Shown here piece after piece: positions 25,706 to 35,068 of a DNA stretch of 64,000 nucleotides (its first letter is position 1; each line of letters opens with the position of its first letter). The position numbers and the translations under genes are program-made. The stretch comes from Mycobacterium sp. Aquia_216. Its GTDB lineage: Bacteria > Actinomycetota > Actinomycetes > Mycobacteriales > Mycobacteriaceae. Location: positions 558,001 through 622,000 of the forward strand of contig NZ_CP113529.1 of NCBI RefSeq assembly GCF_026723865.1. The letters run 5' to 3'. The notes under the pieces were generated by a model that saw only the letters and a program-made list of their open reading frames with translations, ran no database searches and was not told the DNA's origin.

Positions 25706-27106
25706 CTATCGCGCGGGGTCCTGGGCGATTTCGATCTCGCCGGCCGCGGCCGCCGCGCGGAGCTGATGAAAGTCGTCGAGGGACTTGTCGGCGTACGCGT
25801 ACGACCACTCGGCGACCGCGTCGTGCACCGCGTTGCTGGTACCGACGTACCCGCGCAGTATCGAGGCATTGGCACTCTGGGCGTGCGCCCGTGCCAACAG
25901 CACCGCGCAGGCACTGACGTAGTCGGAGAAGGTGGAAGGCTTCATGCCTTCGGTTTCGATGGTGCCCTTCATGTCGTGGAACTGACGGACGTAGTAGTCG
26001 CGGCCGTCCTTGCGCGTCGATCCGAGGAACACATCCGACATGGCCTGCAGGATCTGCTGGCCGTCGGTGACGCGTACTCCGTGGCCGTTGGCCTCGATTG
26101 CCGCGGTCAGGCTGTCGGGCTGGCGCCACCCGCCAAATTCGTCGAGCACCGACCGGGTGGCCTCTTTGATCTGCAGGATCAACGGTGTGTCGTTGGGTCC
26201 CACCAGGATGACCAGGTAACAACGGGTACCGACGCTGCCGACGCCGACCACCCGCAGCGCGACATCGGTGACCCGGAAGTGGGACAGCAGCAGCGCGATG
26301 TCGGCCGGGACCGCGGTCAGATACTCCTGGATCGACTCCACCAAGAGGGCTTCGACGTCCTTGTCGACGTGCTGCAGAACCGGGGGTGCTTCCCGCAGGC
26401 GCGGTGTGCCGTCGGGCCCAGTCTCGGTGATCTGCTTGAAGACTCGCGCCGAGGTTCGGCTACGCGCCCGGGATATCGTCTTCTGGATCACCGCTTGCAG
26501 GCCCTTGGAGACCGTCCCGGTGTAGTGCTCGGGTTCCACCCGCAGGTAGTAACGCTCCAGCACGTCCATTTCCTCGAGCATCGCCGTCAGACTGGTTTCA
26601 TATCCCACGACCGCCTGCTCGACACAGCGGGCGATCGCCTTGGCCGGGTATCCGGCATGGCGGCCCCCGATGATCGCGCTGGTGATCAGGCGCTTGACGT
26701 CCCACTCGGCCGGCGCCACCGCGGCCTCGTCGAAATCGTTCAGGTCGAACACGATCGAGCGGTGCGGGGCGGCGTACAGGCCGAAATTCGAGATGTGTGC
26801 GTCGCCGCAGCACATGATTTCGATTCCGCTCGTCGGGCTCGCGGCAAGGTCGGCGGCCATCACCGCGGCGGAACCGCGGTAGAAGGCGAACGGGTCGACG
26901 AGCATTCGGGCGAACCGCAACGGAACGAGTTCGGTTAGCCGCCCGGCATTTTGGGCGACGAGAATCTCCGTCGCGGATCGCGATGAGGGAGTCAGCTGCG
27001 CGAGCGAGCGACGCGGGACGGTCTTGCGCAGTGCCTGGCCGCGCGCCACATCCTCGCCCGGCACTTCGAGGTCGATCAGGCGGTCACGCAACGCCCGCTG
27101 CGGCAT
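25706..27106 (-). CDS. DUF2252 family protein
   Basis: The 466-residue protein is recognisable by the order of motifs: DPFAFYRGSAAVMAADLA (about residue 70), CGDAHISNFG (about 100), VFDLNDFDEA (about 118) and LQIKEATRSVL. The pattern resembles aminoglycoside-phosphotransferase or kinase-like folds (an HxDxxxxN-like GDAHISNFG and a DFD-like metal site), but DUF2252 has no established reaction. It stands alone between convergent FUSC and a divergent sulfate-binding gene. Confidence 0.88.
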   Translation of the reverse strand: MPQRALRDRLIDLEVPGEDVARGQALRKTVPRRSLAQLTPSSRSATEILVAQNAGRLTELVPLRFARMLVDPFAFYRGSAAVMAADLAASPTSGIEIMCCGDAHISNFGLYAAPHRSIVFDLNDFDEAAVAPAEWDVKRLITSAIIGGRHAGYPAKAIARCVEQAVVGYETSLTAMLEEMDVLERYYLRVEPEHYTGTVSKGLQAVIQKTISRARSRTSARVFKQITETGPDGTPRLREAPPVLQHVDKDVEALLVESIQEYLTAVPADIALLLSHFRVTDVALRVVGVGSVGTRCYLVILVGPNDTPLILQIKEATRSVLDEFGGWRQPDSLTAAIEANGHGVRVTDGQQILQAMSDVFLGSTRKDGRDYYVRQFHDMKGTIETEGMKPSTFSDYVSACAVLLARAHAQSANASILRGYVGTSNAVHDAVAEWSYAYADKSLDDFHQLRAAAAAGEIEIAQDPAR

Positions 27107-27250
27107 CTGCTCAGCATACGAGCGAGGCGTTCATTTAGCGTCAGACTGATTCTCAACGCTGTCATGACGTGGCCTTTTGGTTAACATCGCTGAAAATGCC
27201 GGGTGCCAGGCGCATCGTCTGGAGATTGTTTTTTGAGAGGACGTCTGCCG

Positions 27251-28327
27251 ATGGTGGAAACGCCTCCGCCCGAGCACGCCCGTACTCGCTGGCGTATTCC
27301 CTGGCTCAACGTCCTCGGCGTGGTAGCGATCGTGTTCGCGGCGACCGCCCTGGTGGTCAAGAACGTCCCGCATGCCGGGTCCAATCAGATCCTGAACGTC
27401 TCCTACGACCCCACCCGCGAGCTGTATGCGGCAGTCGACAAGGCGTTCATCGCGAAATACCGGGCGCAGACCGGCGTCACCCTGGATATCAAAGAGTCGC
27501 ACGGCGGTTCGGGTCGCCAGCTCAGGAGCGTGCTCGACGGCAGTCAGAAGGCCAATGTGGTGTCGTTGGCGTTGATCAGCGACGTCCAGACGCTCAGCAA
27601 GCGGGGGCTGATCGCGCCGGAATGGCGCCAGCGGCTGCCGAACAATTCGGTGCCCTACACGTCGACCATCGTCTTCGTCGTCCGGAAGGGCAATCCCAAA
27701 GGCATCCACGACTGGCCCGATTTGGTCAATCCAGGAGTGTCGGTGGTAACCCCGAACCCGCGCAGCTCCGGCAACGGCCAACTGAGCGTTTTGGCGGCCT
27801 GGGGTTCGGTCACCACTCGCGGCGGCAGCCCGGCTCAGGCGAGCGCCTACGTGAAGTCGCTGTTGCAACACGTGGCGGTGTCCGACGCCGGCGCCCGCAG
27901 TGCGGGCGACAGCTTCACCCTGGCCAAGGTCGGCGACGTGCAGCTGAGCTGGGAGAACGAGGCGCTGCGCGAGGTCGCCGCCAACAAGGACGAACTCCAG
28001 CTCGTCTACCCGGCGGTCAGCATCCTGGCCGAGCCGGCGGTGGCCTGGGTCGACGCCAACGTCACCGAGCCCAAGACCGCGACCTACGCCAAGGCGTATC
28101 TCGAGTACTTGTTCACCGACGCGGGACAAGAGCAAGCCGCACAATTCGGTTACCGGCCGTTCAAGTCGGACATTCTCGCCAAACACGCCGACCGGCTGCC
28201 GCCGCTCGCGCTCTTCCCGATCGGCGAGATCGCCAAGGACTGGAGCGACGCGCGCGAGCAGTTCTTCGGCACCAACGGAATCCTCGACACGATCTCCGCG
28301 CCGCCCGGTGCGGCGTCGGGGACCTAG
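27251..28327 (+). CDS. Sulfate/thiosulfate-binding protein, membrane-anchored
   Basis: The 358-residue type II periplasmic binding protein is of the sulfate family. After a single N-terminal hydrophobic anchor ([19 protein letters not shown], residues 19-37) come [33 protein letters not shown] and [16 protein letters not shown], matching Sbp/SubI proteins. There is no lipobox cysteine, so it is tethered by an uncleaved helix rather than lipid. I chose the ATG at 27251 over the upstream start at 27203. No ABC permease or ATPase is adjacent. The next gene, 9 bases away, is a SulP permease. Confidence 0.88.
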   Translation: MVETPPPEHARTRWRIPWLNVLGVVAIVFAATALVVKNVPHAGSNQILNVSYDPTRELYAAVDKAFIAKYRAQTGVTLDIKESHGGSGRQLRSVLDGSQKANVVSLALISDVQTLSKRGLIAPEWRQRLPNNSVPYTSTIVFVVRKGNPKGIHDWPDLVNPGVSVVTPNPRSSGNGQLSVLAAWGSVTTRGGSPAQASAYVKSLLQHVAVSDAGARSAGDSFTLAKVGDVQLSWENEALREVAANKDELQLVYPAVSILAEPAVAWVDANVTEPKTATYAKAYLEYLFTDAGQEQAAQFGYRPFKSDILAKHADRLPPLALFPIGEIAKDWSDAREQFFGTNGILDTISAPPGAASGT

Positions 28328-28336
28328 CGGAAAGAC

Positions 28337-30121
28337 GTGAACAAGGTGGCCTTCGCGCTGAACTACGACTCGGTGAAAGGTCGGCATGATGTCATTGCCG
28401 GCCTGACCGTCGCCGCCATCTCGTTTCCTCAGGCGATGGCGTACGCGCTGATCGCCGGGGTCGACCCCCGGTTCGGCGTGTACTCGGCGATCGTCGTCAC
28501 GATCGTCGCCTCAATTTTCGGGTCGTCCTCGCATTTGATCAACGGACCGACCAGCGCCATATCGCTGCTGGTTTTCACGGCCCTGGCCTTCATCGATGCG
28601 GAAAACAGCACCCAACTGTTCGAAGGCCTGTTCCTGCTGGCCGTCCTGGTGGGCGTGTTTCAGATCATCATCAGCCTGTTCAAGCTCGGCAATCTGACCC
28701 GCTACATTTCCGAGTCGGTCATCATCGGTTTCATGGCGGCCGCCGCATTTCTGCTGGCCGTCGGACAGCTGGGCAACGCCCTGGGCGTGCGCGACAAGGG
28801 CAATGGGCACATGCAGGTCCTGCACCGGGTATGGCTCACCCTGTCGCACGGCGATCACGTCAATTACCGTGCGGTGATATTGAGCACGGCGGCAGTGGTT
28901 CTCGCGGTCGTCTTGCGCAGGCTGGTGCAGCGGTACGGTTGGCCGCAGATCGACATGCTTGCGGTGCTGATCATCACCTCCGTGATCGCTTACGTCGCGG
29001 GGTGGTCGATCCCGGGGGCCGGCGGCCATACCGCGGTCTCCGTGGCCGCCAAGATCCCGCGCAGCCTGCCCAGCGCGCATGTCCCCGAAGTCCACACCGA
29101 ATTCCTGCCGCACCTGTCCACCGGCGCGCTGGCGATTGCCTTCGTGGGCATCATCGAGGCGTTGTCGATCGCCAAAGCCATTGCCTACCAGACGCAGCAG
29201 AAGATCGACTACAACCGGCAGATCATGGCCGAAGGACTGGCCAACCTCGCCGGCGGCTTCTTTCAAAGCCTGCCGGGCTCTGGCTCGCTGTCGCGGTCAG
29301 CGATCAACTTCCAGGCCGGGGCCAAAACCCGATTTTCCGGGATCGTTTCGGCCGCAACGGTTGCCGCGGCGTTGCTCTTGTTCGCACCGCTGCTGCGGTA
29401 CGTTCCGCAACCGGCATTGGCGGGTCTGCTGCTGGTCACCGCCGTGCGGCTGGTCGACTTCAAGCGAATGATCTACACCGTCAAAGCATCCCGCTACGAC
29501 GCGGGATTGGTGATCGTTACCGCATTCACCGGCGTGGCGATCGATCTCGACAAATCGGTGCTGCTGGGCGTGATCCTGTCGATCCTGCTATTCGTGCCCC
29601 GTGCCGCGAAGCTGAAGGCCCGAGAGCTCGTTGTCACGCCTGAACGCGTTGTGCGCGAACGTATTCTGGGAGATGCCGCTGATCCGTTGGTGGTCATCTA
29701 CGACTTGGAAGGCGAGCTGTTCTTCGGCGCCGCGCCAGAATTGGATCGCTACCTGGCCGAGATCGGCAAGCGGATCGCCGATGACGACATCAAGTTCGTG
29801 GTGTTGCGGCTCAAACGGGTGCGGCACCCGGACGTCGTGTGCATCGAGCGCATCGAGCACTTCCTGCGCGAAGAGACCGCGCGCGGCGTGACCATCCTGC
29901 TCGCCGGAGTGCGTTCCGACACGCTCACGGTACTCAACAACGTCGGATTCCAAAGTTGGTTCACCGCAGAGCATGTCTTCCCCGAAGAGGACGAGGATTT
30001 CTCGGCGACCCTCAAGGCGGTGCGCTATGCCCACAACAAGCTAGCCGACTTGAACCTCAAGGAACCGTTCACCTCGGCACCCGAAATTGCGCCGCACACA
30101 GACCTGTACTACCTGGTTTAG
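28337..30121 (+). CDS. SulP-family sulfate/anion permease with STAS domain
   Basis: The 594-residue protein has the SulP start DVIAGLTVAAISFPQAMAYA, about 12-14 membrane helices (residues 20-410), the signature SGSLSRSAINFQAGAKT and a C-terminal STAS domain (IYDLEGELFFGAAPELDRYL onward). SulP proteins move sulfate, bicarbonate or related anions, usually with H+ or Na+. The gene begins 9 bases after the sulfate-binding protein and is surely co-transcribed with it. Its stop overlaps the convergent SDR by 4 bases. Confidence 0.92.
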   Translation: MNKVAFALNYDSVKGRHDVIAGLTVAAISFPQAMAYALIAGVDPRFGVYSAIVVTIVASIFGSSSHLINGPTSAISLLVFTALAFIDAENSTQLFEGLFLLAVLVGVFQIIISLFKLGNLTRYISESVIIGFMAAAAFLLAVGQLGNALGVRDKGNGHMQVLHRVWLTLSHGDHVNYRAVILSTAAVVLAVVLRRLVQRYGWPQIDMLAVLIITSVIAYVAGWSIPGAGGHTAVSVAAKIPRSLPSAHVPEVHTEFLPHLSTGALAIAFVGIIEALSIAKAIAYQTQQKIDYNRQIMAEGLANLAGGFFQSLPGSGSLSRSAINFQAGAKTRFSGIVSAATVAAALLLFAPLLRYVPQPALAGLLLVTAVRLVDFKRMIYTVKASRYDAGLVIVTAFTGVAIDLDKSVLLGVILSILLFVPRAAKLKARELVVTPERVVRERILGDAADPLVVIYDLEGELFFGAAPELDRYLAEIGKRIADDDIKFVVLRLKRVRHPDVVCIERIEHFLREETARGVTILLAGVRSDTLTVLNNVGFQSWFTAEHVFPEEDEDFSATLKAVRYAHNKLADLNLKEPFTSAPEIAPHTDLYYLV

Positions 30122-30954
30122 TGGGCTGCGGCCACCCTTGCTCGCTCCCTCATCGAGGCGACTACTCCGCCGTCGTTGAGGATGTCAGTGCCGGTGAGGT
30201 AGCCGGCTTTGGCGCTGGCGCAGAAGGCGAGTAGCTCGGCCATCTCCTCCGCCTTGCCCCAGCGTGGGACGGCGAAGTCGGCAACCATCGCCCCGGCGCC
30301 GGCCTGCTCCTCGAGCCGGCCCATCTCCGTGTCGACGGACCCAGGAGACAGCGAGACGATCCGCAACCCGCGCGCGTTGAATCGCTCGGCTTGCGACTCG
30401 CTGTACCACTTCACGAAGCTCTTACTCACGGCGTAGGCGAAACCGGATCGCGCATCCTCGGGAATGGGGTTGCACGCCGCCATCATCGCGTCCCAGAAGG
30501 CGTCGCCGTCGCTGAGCGCGAGTGGAAATTGCGCTGTCGGAACAAATTCCGCGGGCACCAGGTGGGCCGCCATCGACGCCACGTTGACGATCACGGAGCC
30601 CTCGCCGGCTGTCGCGTAGAACACCTCGTTGACGTTGACCGTGCCGACGGCATTGGTCCGCATGACGTAGTCGGCGCCGCCCATGCTCGGACTCACCCCC
30701 GCGGTGTGGATGACCGAGGCGAGGGTCCCGAGGTTGGTTGCGGTGGCGAACAGGTCGGCCACCGCACCCCGGTCGGTGACGTCGCAATTGACGACCGTCG
30801 CCAAAATCCCGAGGTCTTTCAGCGTTGCGGCTGCGTTGTCCAGCCGGTCCTGTCTGACATCGCAGAGCACCACGGCATGGTCGCGCCCGACGATCCTCGC
30901 CGTGGCCAGACCCATGCCACCGGCGCCGCCGGTGATCACCGAGACTCGATTCAT
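30118..30954 (-). CDS. Short-chain dehydrogenase/reductase (SDR)
   Basis: The 278-residue SDR starts at MNRVSVITGGAGGMGLATA (ATG at 30954; the 14 codons before it are not family-like). It has the dinucleotide site, HTAGVSPSMGGADY in place of NNAG, the active-site YAVSK, and an ending GYLTGTDILNDGGVVAS. A long insert between the NxxG and YxxxK regions (AEFVPTAQFPLALSDGDAFW) marks the group that often acts on bulky lipids or steroids. Confidence 0.88.
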   Translation of the reverse strand: MNRVSVITGGAGGMGLATARIVGRDHAVVLCDVRQDRLDNAAATLKDLGILATVVNCDVTDRGAVADLFATATNLGTLASVIHTAGVSPSMGGADYVMRTNAVGTVNVNEVFYATAGEGSVIVNVASMAAHLVPAEFVPTAQFPLALSDGDAFWDAMMAACNPIPEDARSGFAYAVSKSFVKWYSESQAERFNARGLRIVSLSPGSVDTEMGRLEEQAGAGAMVADFAVPRWGKAEEMAELLAFCASAKAGYLTGTDILNDGGVVASMRERARVAAAH

Positions 30955-30995
30955 ACCTGGACCGTATACGCAGACTCTTGAGCAGTTGCCGCGCA

Positions 30996-32297
30996 CTACG
31001 CCGTGAGCGTGTGCTCCCCAGACTGGTGCGGATGACCGGTGTGCCGGACGGCTGTCCCGACGAACGGCGCCCGGAGCGTGCTAACCAGGTGACGGCGGTT
31101 CACGATCAGCCCACCGACGGCGATCACGGCGTAGATACCGCACAGGACGAGCCGTCCCTGGGTCGAGGTGAGCGGGAACTGAACGACGAACAATCCCAGC
31201 AGCGTCCAGGCGGCAGCACGGTTGAAGCGCAGCGCCAGGATCACCGCGACACCCATCAATGTTTGGGTGGCCGTGAGCAAGACCTCCTCGATCTGGCGGG
31301 CGTCGAGTTCCAGGGAAAAGCCGCCCCCACCCAGCAGATGGGCCACCGGCAGCGATCCGATCAGCAGCGTCCACTGGTTGACCTTGGACGAGATCAGCGT
31401 GGCGATGGCCGCGGTGCCCTTGCCGCGAGTGGCGAAGATGGTCGCGATGATGAACTCGGGTGCCTCGGAGGCCAACGGCGCGAGCCACTGCACCAGCAGG
31501 AACCGGTCGATGCCGAGCTCGGTGCCGGCCGAAACCAGGTTGTCGGCAAAGGGCTTGGCGCACAGCAGGATCACTGCCCCGGACACCAGAAACAGGCTGA
31601 CGACGACGACCCGGCGGCTCCGGTCGGGCAGCTCGCCGAGGGCCGCGGCGGTACCGACCAGGTCGGGCTCTTCGACGTCGCCGTGGCTGACTTTGTACAG
31701 GTAGAAACCGAACCAGGCCAGCAACGCCAACCCAAGCGCGAAGTGGATTTGGCCGCTGGCCGGTATCGCGAACGCGACCACTCCGGCGATCAGCAGGAAG
31801 CCGAGTTCGACGCGATTGGCGGGCTCCAGCGTCAAACCGGTGGTTTTCCTGGCGCCGACCTTGCGTGCCGCCATGATGCTGACCAGCACCACGACCGGCC
31901 AGCCCAGGCCCATCAACAGCCGGTTGGATCCGGTCATGTTGGCCGCCGCGTATTGCGTGTAGTCGAGGTTATGGCCCGAGACGTATGCGTAGTAGAGGTC
32001 AACGGCGTATTCGGGCAGCACCGCAACCAGGGCGAGCACCGCGATCGCCAGTCCGCCGGAGACGTCGATCTGCGCGGCTTCGGCGGCCCACGCCAGCAGG
32101 AAGCTGGCCGACACGACCGCGGCACCGAAGATCAGCAGGGCGGCAACGGGGTCGGGATGCAGGCCCATGACCCGGATCACGACGGCGGGAGCAATGAATG
32201 TTGCGGTGATCAACGCCGAACGGCTGAGCGTTCGCCGCGGCGACCGTGACACCGTCGGAACCGCCGCGATGGCCCTGTCAGTGGCGAGCATCGTCAT
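30996..32297 (-). CDS. Cation (Ca2+/Na+-type) exchanger membrane protein
   Basis: The 433-residue membrane protein has two inverted exchanger repeats: AIAVLALVAVLPEYAVDLYY (alpha-1, with a P-E acid) and LAPLASEAPEFIIATIFATR (alpha-2, with SEAPEF), plus TLISSKVNQWTLLIGSLP. This is the CaCA (NCX/CAX) superfamily pattern, moving Ca2+ or another divalent cation against H+ or Na+. An iron-box-like palindrome lies about 160 bases upstream of its ATG, so iron-linked control is possible and the ion could be other than calcium. Confidence 0.85.
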   Translation of the reverse strand: MTMLATDRAIAAVPTVSRSPRRTLSRSALITATFIAPAVVIRVMGLHPDPVAALLIFGAAVVSASFLLAWAAEAAQIDVSGGLAIAVLALVAVLPEYAVDLYYAYVSGHNLDYTQYAAANMTGSNRLLMGLGWPVVVLVSIMAARKVGARKTTGLTLEPANRVELGFLLIAGVVAFAIPASGQIHFALGLALLAWFGFYLYKVSHGDVEEPDLVGTAAALGELPDRSRRVVVVSLFLVSGAVILLCAKPFADNLVSAGTELGIDRFLLVQWLAPLASEAPEFIIATIFATRGKGTAAIATLISSKVNQWTLLIGSLPVAHLLGGGGFSLELDARQIEEVLLTATQTLMGVAVILALRFNRAAAWTLLGLFVVQFPLTSTQGRLVLCGIYAVIAVGGLIVNRRHLVSTLRAPFVGTAVRHTGHPHQSGEHTLTA

Positions 32298-32671
32298 CCT
32301 TCACTCTGTCGATCATGAATGGCTAAATGGCTCGCGGCCGTGGTTTGACCTGCCCGCCAAACATACCCGCTGGGCCCTTGGTCAGCAACGTTGCGAGCAC
32401 CCCAAGCGGCGCCGGCTGCAGGCCCATATTTGCTGGCTATAGCACCCAATATCGAAAGTTAGGTTCAGCTAACTTCAGATTATGGCAAACCGATCTAGCG
32501 CTCTTGCTGTGACGCGGTCGGGTTGGGGATAGCGTCTGGAGGAGTCGGTGGCACGTGGGTGACGCAGCCCTGGAACGTCGACGTCCACTACGGCGCATTG
32601 CTGGAGTCCGCGGCGGGCACCCGACGCCCGGCGAGTCGTCGACGTCGCCGTGCCGATCAACCGCCGAGCCG
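32298..32671. other. 374-base gene-free stretch with an iron-box-like site
   Basis: No convincing gene was found. A short AT-richer block (about 32425-32500) contains the iron-box-like palindrome and -10-like elements for the minus strand (for example GATATT at 32449-32454, reverse). The remainder to the SDR stop is GC-rich; a plus-strand open frame there only mirrors the SDR gene. Confidence 0.6.
32459..32477. promoter_or_regulatory. IdeR/DtxR-type iron-box-like palindrome
   Basis: TTAGGTTCAGCTAACTTCA agrees at 15 of 19 positions with the IdeR consensus TTAGGTTAGGCTAACCTAA, including TTAGGTT and GCTAAC. It also sits in an inverted repeat AAGTTAG-N6-CTAACTT. It is 162 bases upstream of the cation exchanger start and within a local AT-rich, promoter-like block. 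The consensus is from established mycobacterial work; binding here is inferred. Confidence 0.5.
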
Positions 32672-33490
32672 CTAGCGGTCCGGGCCCATTGCCGCGACCG
32701 CGGCTTGGGTGAACAGTTCGACTGCCTGCTTGCGCGTGAGCGACGCGATCATTTGCGCGCCGGCACGCATCATGTCGCCCGCCATCCAGGTCGGCCCATT
32801 GGTCAGGTTCTCGAACGCCTCGGCGATGACCTCGTCCACCGAGCTTGCGCCCGCGGGAACTTCGTCGGGCGAACTTATCTGGCCACGGCTGTATTCGAGT
32901 TTCCGCAATGCGGGCGTGTTGGTCTTGCCGAGCATGAGACCGAGCACATCGACGCCCTTGCCGTGCAGTTCGGCCCAGAGTGCTTCGGCGAAGACCATGT
33001 CGAATGCCTTGGATGCGCTGTAGGCGACCATGTTGGGACTGCCGGCCAATGCGGCGCCTGAGGAGAAGATGACGATCCCGCCGCTGCCTCGCTCGACCAT
33101 CCCAGGGGCGAAGTGGTGGCATAGCTGCATCGGCACCATGCAGTTGCGTTGCACCATCGCCTCGGCGGCTTCAATCGAATTATCAAGGAAATGACGGTAA
33201 TTCGGGTCAGCGCCGGCGCAGTACACGAGGAACCCGATCTCTAAGTCGCTGGTGGCATCGGCGATTGCGCTTGCCGCATCTGGTTGGGCGAGATCAATAG
33301 CGATAGTTCGTGTTTGAGCAGAAGTTCGCGATTCGATATCAGCGGCAACCTGATCGAGGACGGCCTGCCGGCGGGACAGCAGCACAACGTTGACGCCGCG
33401 TTCGGCGAGGCCCGCGGCGAACGCGGCACCCACGCCGTCGGAGGCGCCGGCGACTAGAGCCCACGGTCCGTACTTGGTTGCGAAAGTCAT
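32672..33490 (-). CDS. Short-chain dehydrogenase/reductase (SDR)
   Basis: The 272-residue SDR has VAGASDGVGAAFAAGLAERG, YCAGADPNYRHFL in place of NNAG, the active-site YSASK, and a C-terminus that lacks the usual GG motif but has an extra helical tail (ELFTQAAVAAMGPDR). It starts 18 bases after the NTF2-like gene on the same strand, so SDR, NTF2-like protein and zinc dehydrogenase form one unit. Confidence 0.87.
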   Translation of the reverse strand: MTFATKYGPWALVAGASDGVGAAFAAGLAERGVNVVLLSRRQAVLDQVAADIESRTSAQTRTIAIDLAQPDAASAIADATSDLEIGFLVYCAGADPNYRHFLDNSIEAAEAMVQRNCMVPMQLCHHFAPGMVERGSGGIVIFSSGAALAGSPNMVAYSASKAFDMVFAEALWAELHGKGVDVLGLMLGKTNTPALRKLEYSRGQISSPDEVPAGASSVDEVIAEAFENLTNGPTWMAGDMMRAGAQMIASLTRKQAVELFTQAAVAAMGPDR

Positions 33491-33508
33491 TGACTACCCC
33501 TGCTGTAG

Positions 33509-33919
33509 TTACGGGCCGAACGCCGTGATGCGCACCTGGGTGAAGCGGCGTCGCGCAATGCGCCAGCCATCGGCGGTCCGCACCACGTCGTCGTCGTAGA
33601 AGCCCCACGCGTTGACGCCGGATTGATTGTCGCCGAACATGATTACCGCATCGATGTAGGTACGGGCCGATGCCTTGTCGCCGTCGACGGTGATGGCCTG
33701 GTTGGTCAAGCGGTGCAGGGTGTGTCCCGCCATGGCGTGCGTCTTGTCCATAAAGTCGGTGACCTCGTCCACGCCATGCCAAGTCCCGATCTCGCCGTAG
33801 TCGAGTTCGCAGTCGTCGGTGAACACGGTGCGAAACAACGGCCAGTCGCGGCGGTCGATTCCGGTGGCGTAGCGCACCAGCACGTCCGCGATGTCCTGGC
33901 GGTCTTCTCGCTCACTCAT
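33509..33919 (-). CDS. NTF2-like / SnoaL-fold protein
   Basis: The 136-residue alpha+beta barrel protein has EDRQDIADVLVRYATGIDRRDW, LFRTVFTDDCELDYG, then GHTLHRLTNQAITVDGDKA and a C-terminal VRITAFGP. This is the pattern of SnoaL/scytalone-dehydratase-like proteins with a D/H-type pocket that isomerise, dehydrate or bind small cyclic molecules. Its ATG overlaps the stop of the zinc alcohol dehydrogenase by four bases, so it is translationally coupled. Confidence 0.87.
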   Translation of the reverse strand: MSEREDRQDIADVLVRYATGIDRRDWPLFRTVFTDDCELDYGEIGTWHGVDEVTDFMDKTHAMAGHTLHRLTNQAITVDGDKASARTYIDAVIMFGDNQSGVNAWGFYDDDVVRTADGWRIARRRFTQVRITAFGP

Positions 33920-34968
33920 CCGATATCTCCGTTGGGGTGCACAATGATTCGGGGCGGTCCAGCTGATTTGCGCGCGAGTTCAAGCGCTGCGGGGACGTCG
34001 TCGAGGCCGATGACACTGCCGACGCTGGGTAGTGGGTCCAGCCGTCCTGCCGCGATGGCGTCCAGCGTTCCGTACCAGTCCTGGGGGTGTGGGCCACCGC
34101 CGAATTGGATTGTGACGCCTTGCCGAGTCGCGGTGGTGATGTCCAGCGTATCGCCGGTGTACCAGCCGCCCGCGCAGTAGATCCGGGTGGCCATTTCGGC
34201 GGACTCGACGATGTTCTGGATCAGCCCGGCGGCGCCCACACATTCGAAGACGACGGCGGGCCCAGGCAGTCCACGTTCGGCGCGCACCTGTCGGAACGTG
34301 TCGAACGGTGACTTCTCGGCGGGATCGACCAGGACGTGCGCGCCGAAGCGGTCGCGGGCCAGCTCACGTCGTTCGATCTTGTAGTCCGCCACAACTATTG
34401 GCTCGATGCCCCGACCGGCCAGGGCGGCGACCGCAGACAGGCCAACCGCCCCCGCGCCGATGACGATGGCGACCTCACCCGGTTGGACGCGCGCCGAACG
34501 AACGTAGAATTCGCCAACCGCGAACGCGTCGGTGAGCGCCGCGGCGTCGCACGAGACGCCGGCGGCGACCGGCTTGGCCGCGAGTTCCGAAACCACGAGC
34601 AGTTCACCGAAACTCCCCGGCGCGTCGGGGTGCTGGCCGATGATCCGCGTGCCGCCGGCGCCGCCGGCTAAAAGGCGTATCGGCATCGCCGTGACACGGG
34701 TTCCGATCGTGAACCGATCGGTGCAGCCGGGTCCGTGGTCGATCACCTCGCCGACGAATTCGTGACCGAGCACGATGTCGCGGTCGGTGTCGTACAGCGA
34801 GCGTCCGGTCGGATCGTCGATCGCGAGTTCCGGGTGATCCATGAAATGCACGTCCGAGGCGCAGATCGCGGTGCTCAGCGTGCGCAGCAACAGCTCACCC
34901 GGTCCGGGCGCGGGGTCTGCTGTCTCGCGGACCGTTAGCTGACCGTCTCTCAATACCACCGCGCGCAA
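33916..34968 (-). CDS. Zinc-dependent medium-chain alcohol dehydrogenase
   Basis: The 350-residue MDR enzyme has the catalytic-zinc region AICASDVHFMDHPE, the conserved GHEFVGEV and the nucleotide site VIGAGAVGLSAVAAL. The four-cysteine structural zinc lobe is absent, replaced by a short glycine-rich loop (LAGGAGGTRIIGQH). It oxidises or reduces an alcohol in the unit with the SDR and NTF2-like genes. It diverges from the IclR regulator across 100 bases that carry palindromes. Confidence 0.88.
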   Translation of the reverse strand: MRAVVLRDGQLTVRETADPAPGPGELLLRTLSTAICASDVHFMDHPELAIDDPTGRSLYDTDRDIVLGHEFVGEVIDHGPGCTDRFTIGTRVTAMPIRLLAGGAGGTRIIGQHPDAPGSFGELLVVSELAAKPVAAGVSCDAAALTDAFAVGEFYVRSARVQPGEVAIVIGAGAVGLSAVAALAGRGIEPIVVADYKIERRELARDRFGAHVLVDPAEKSPFDTFRQVRAERGLPGPAVVFECVGAAGLIQNIVESAEMATRIYCAGGWYTGDTLDITTATRQGVTIQFGGGPHPQDWYGTLDAIAAGRLDPLPSVGSVIGLDDVPAALELARKSAGPPRIIVHPNGDIG

Positions 34969-34985
34969 AGCATCTGCCTCATTTT

Positions 34986-35018
34986 CTCGAATAATCGAGT
35001 TAAAATGTCGAATGTTCG
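34986..35018. promoter_or_regulatory. Two small palindromes between dehydrogenase and IclR genes
   Basis: CTCGA-ATAA-TCGAG (34986-34999) and CGAA-TG-TTCG (35009-35018) are inverted repeats in the AT-rich half of the 100-base divergent gap. Both contain TCGA or CGAA half-sites, as expected for a regulator such as the adjacent IclR protein acting on both directions. Confidence 0.5.
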
Positions 35019-35068
35019 GTACAACTGTAGGAATCTCGTCGTAAAGGAGTCAAGCCATTCGCGGGTCT

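Noticed and set aside
32555..33061. 168-residue plus-strand frame
   Set aside because: It is the shadow of the SDR at 32672-33490; no ribosome site or recognisable motif.
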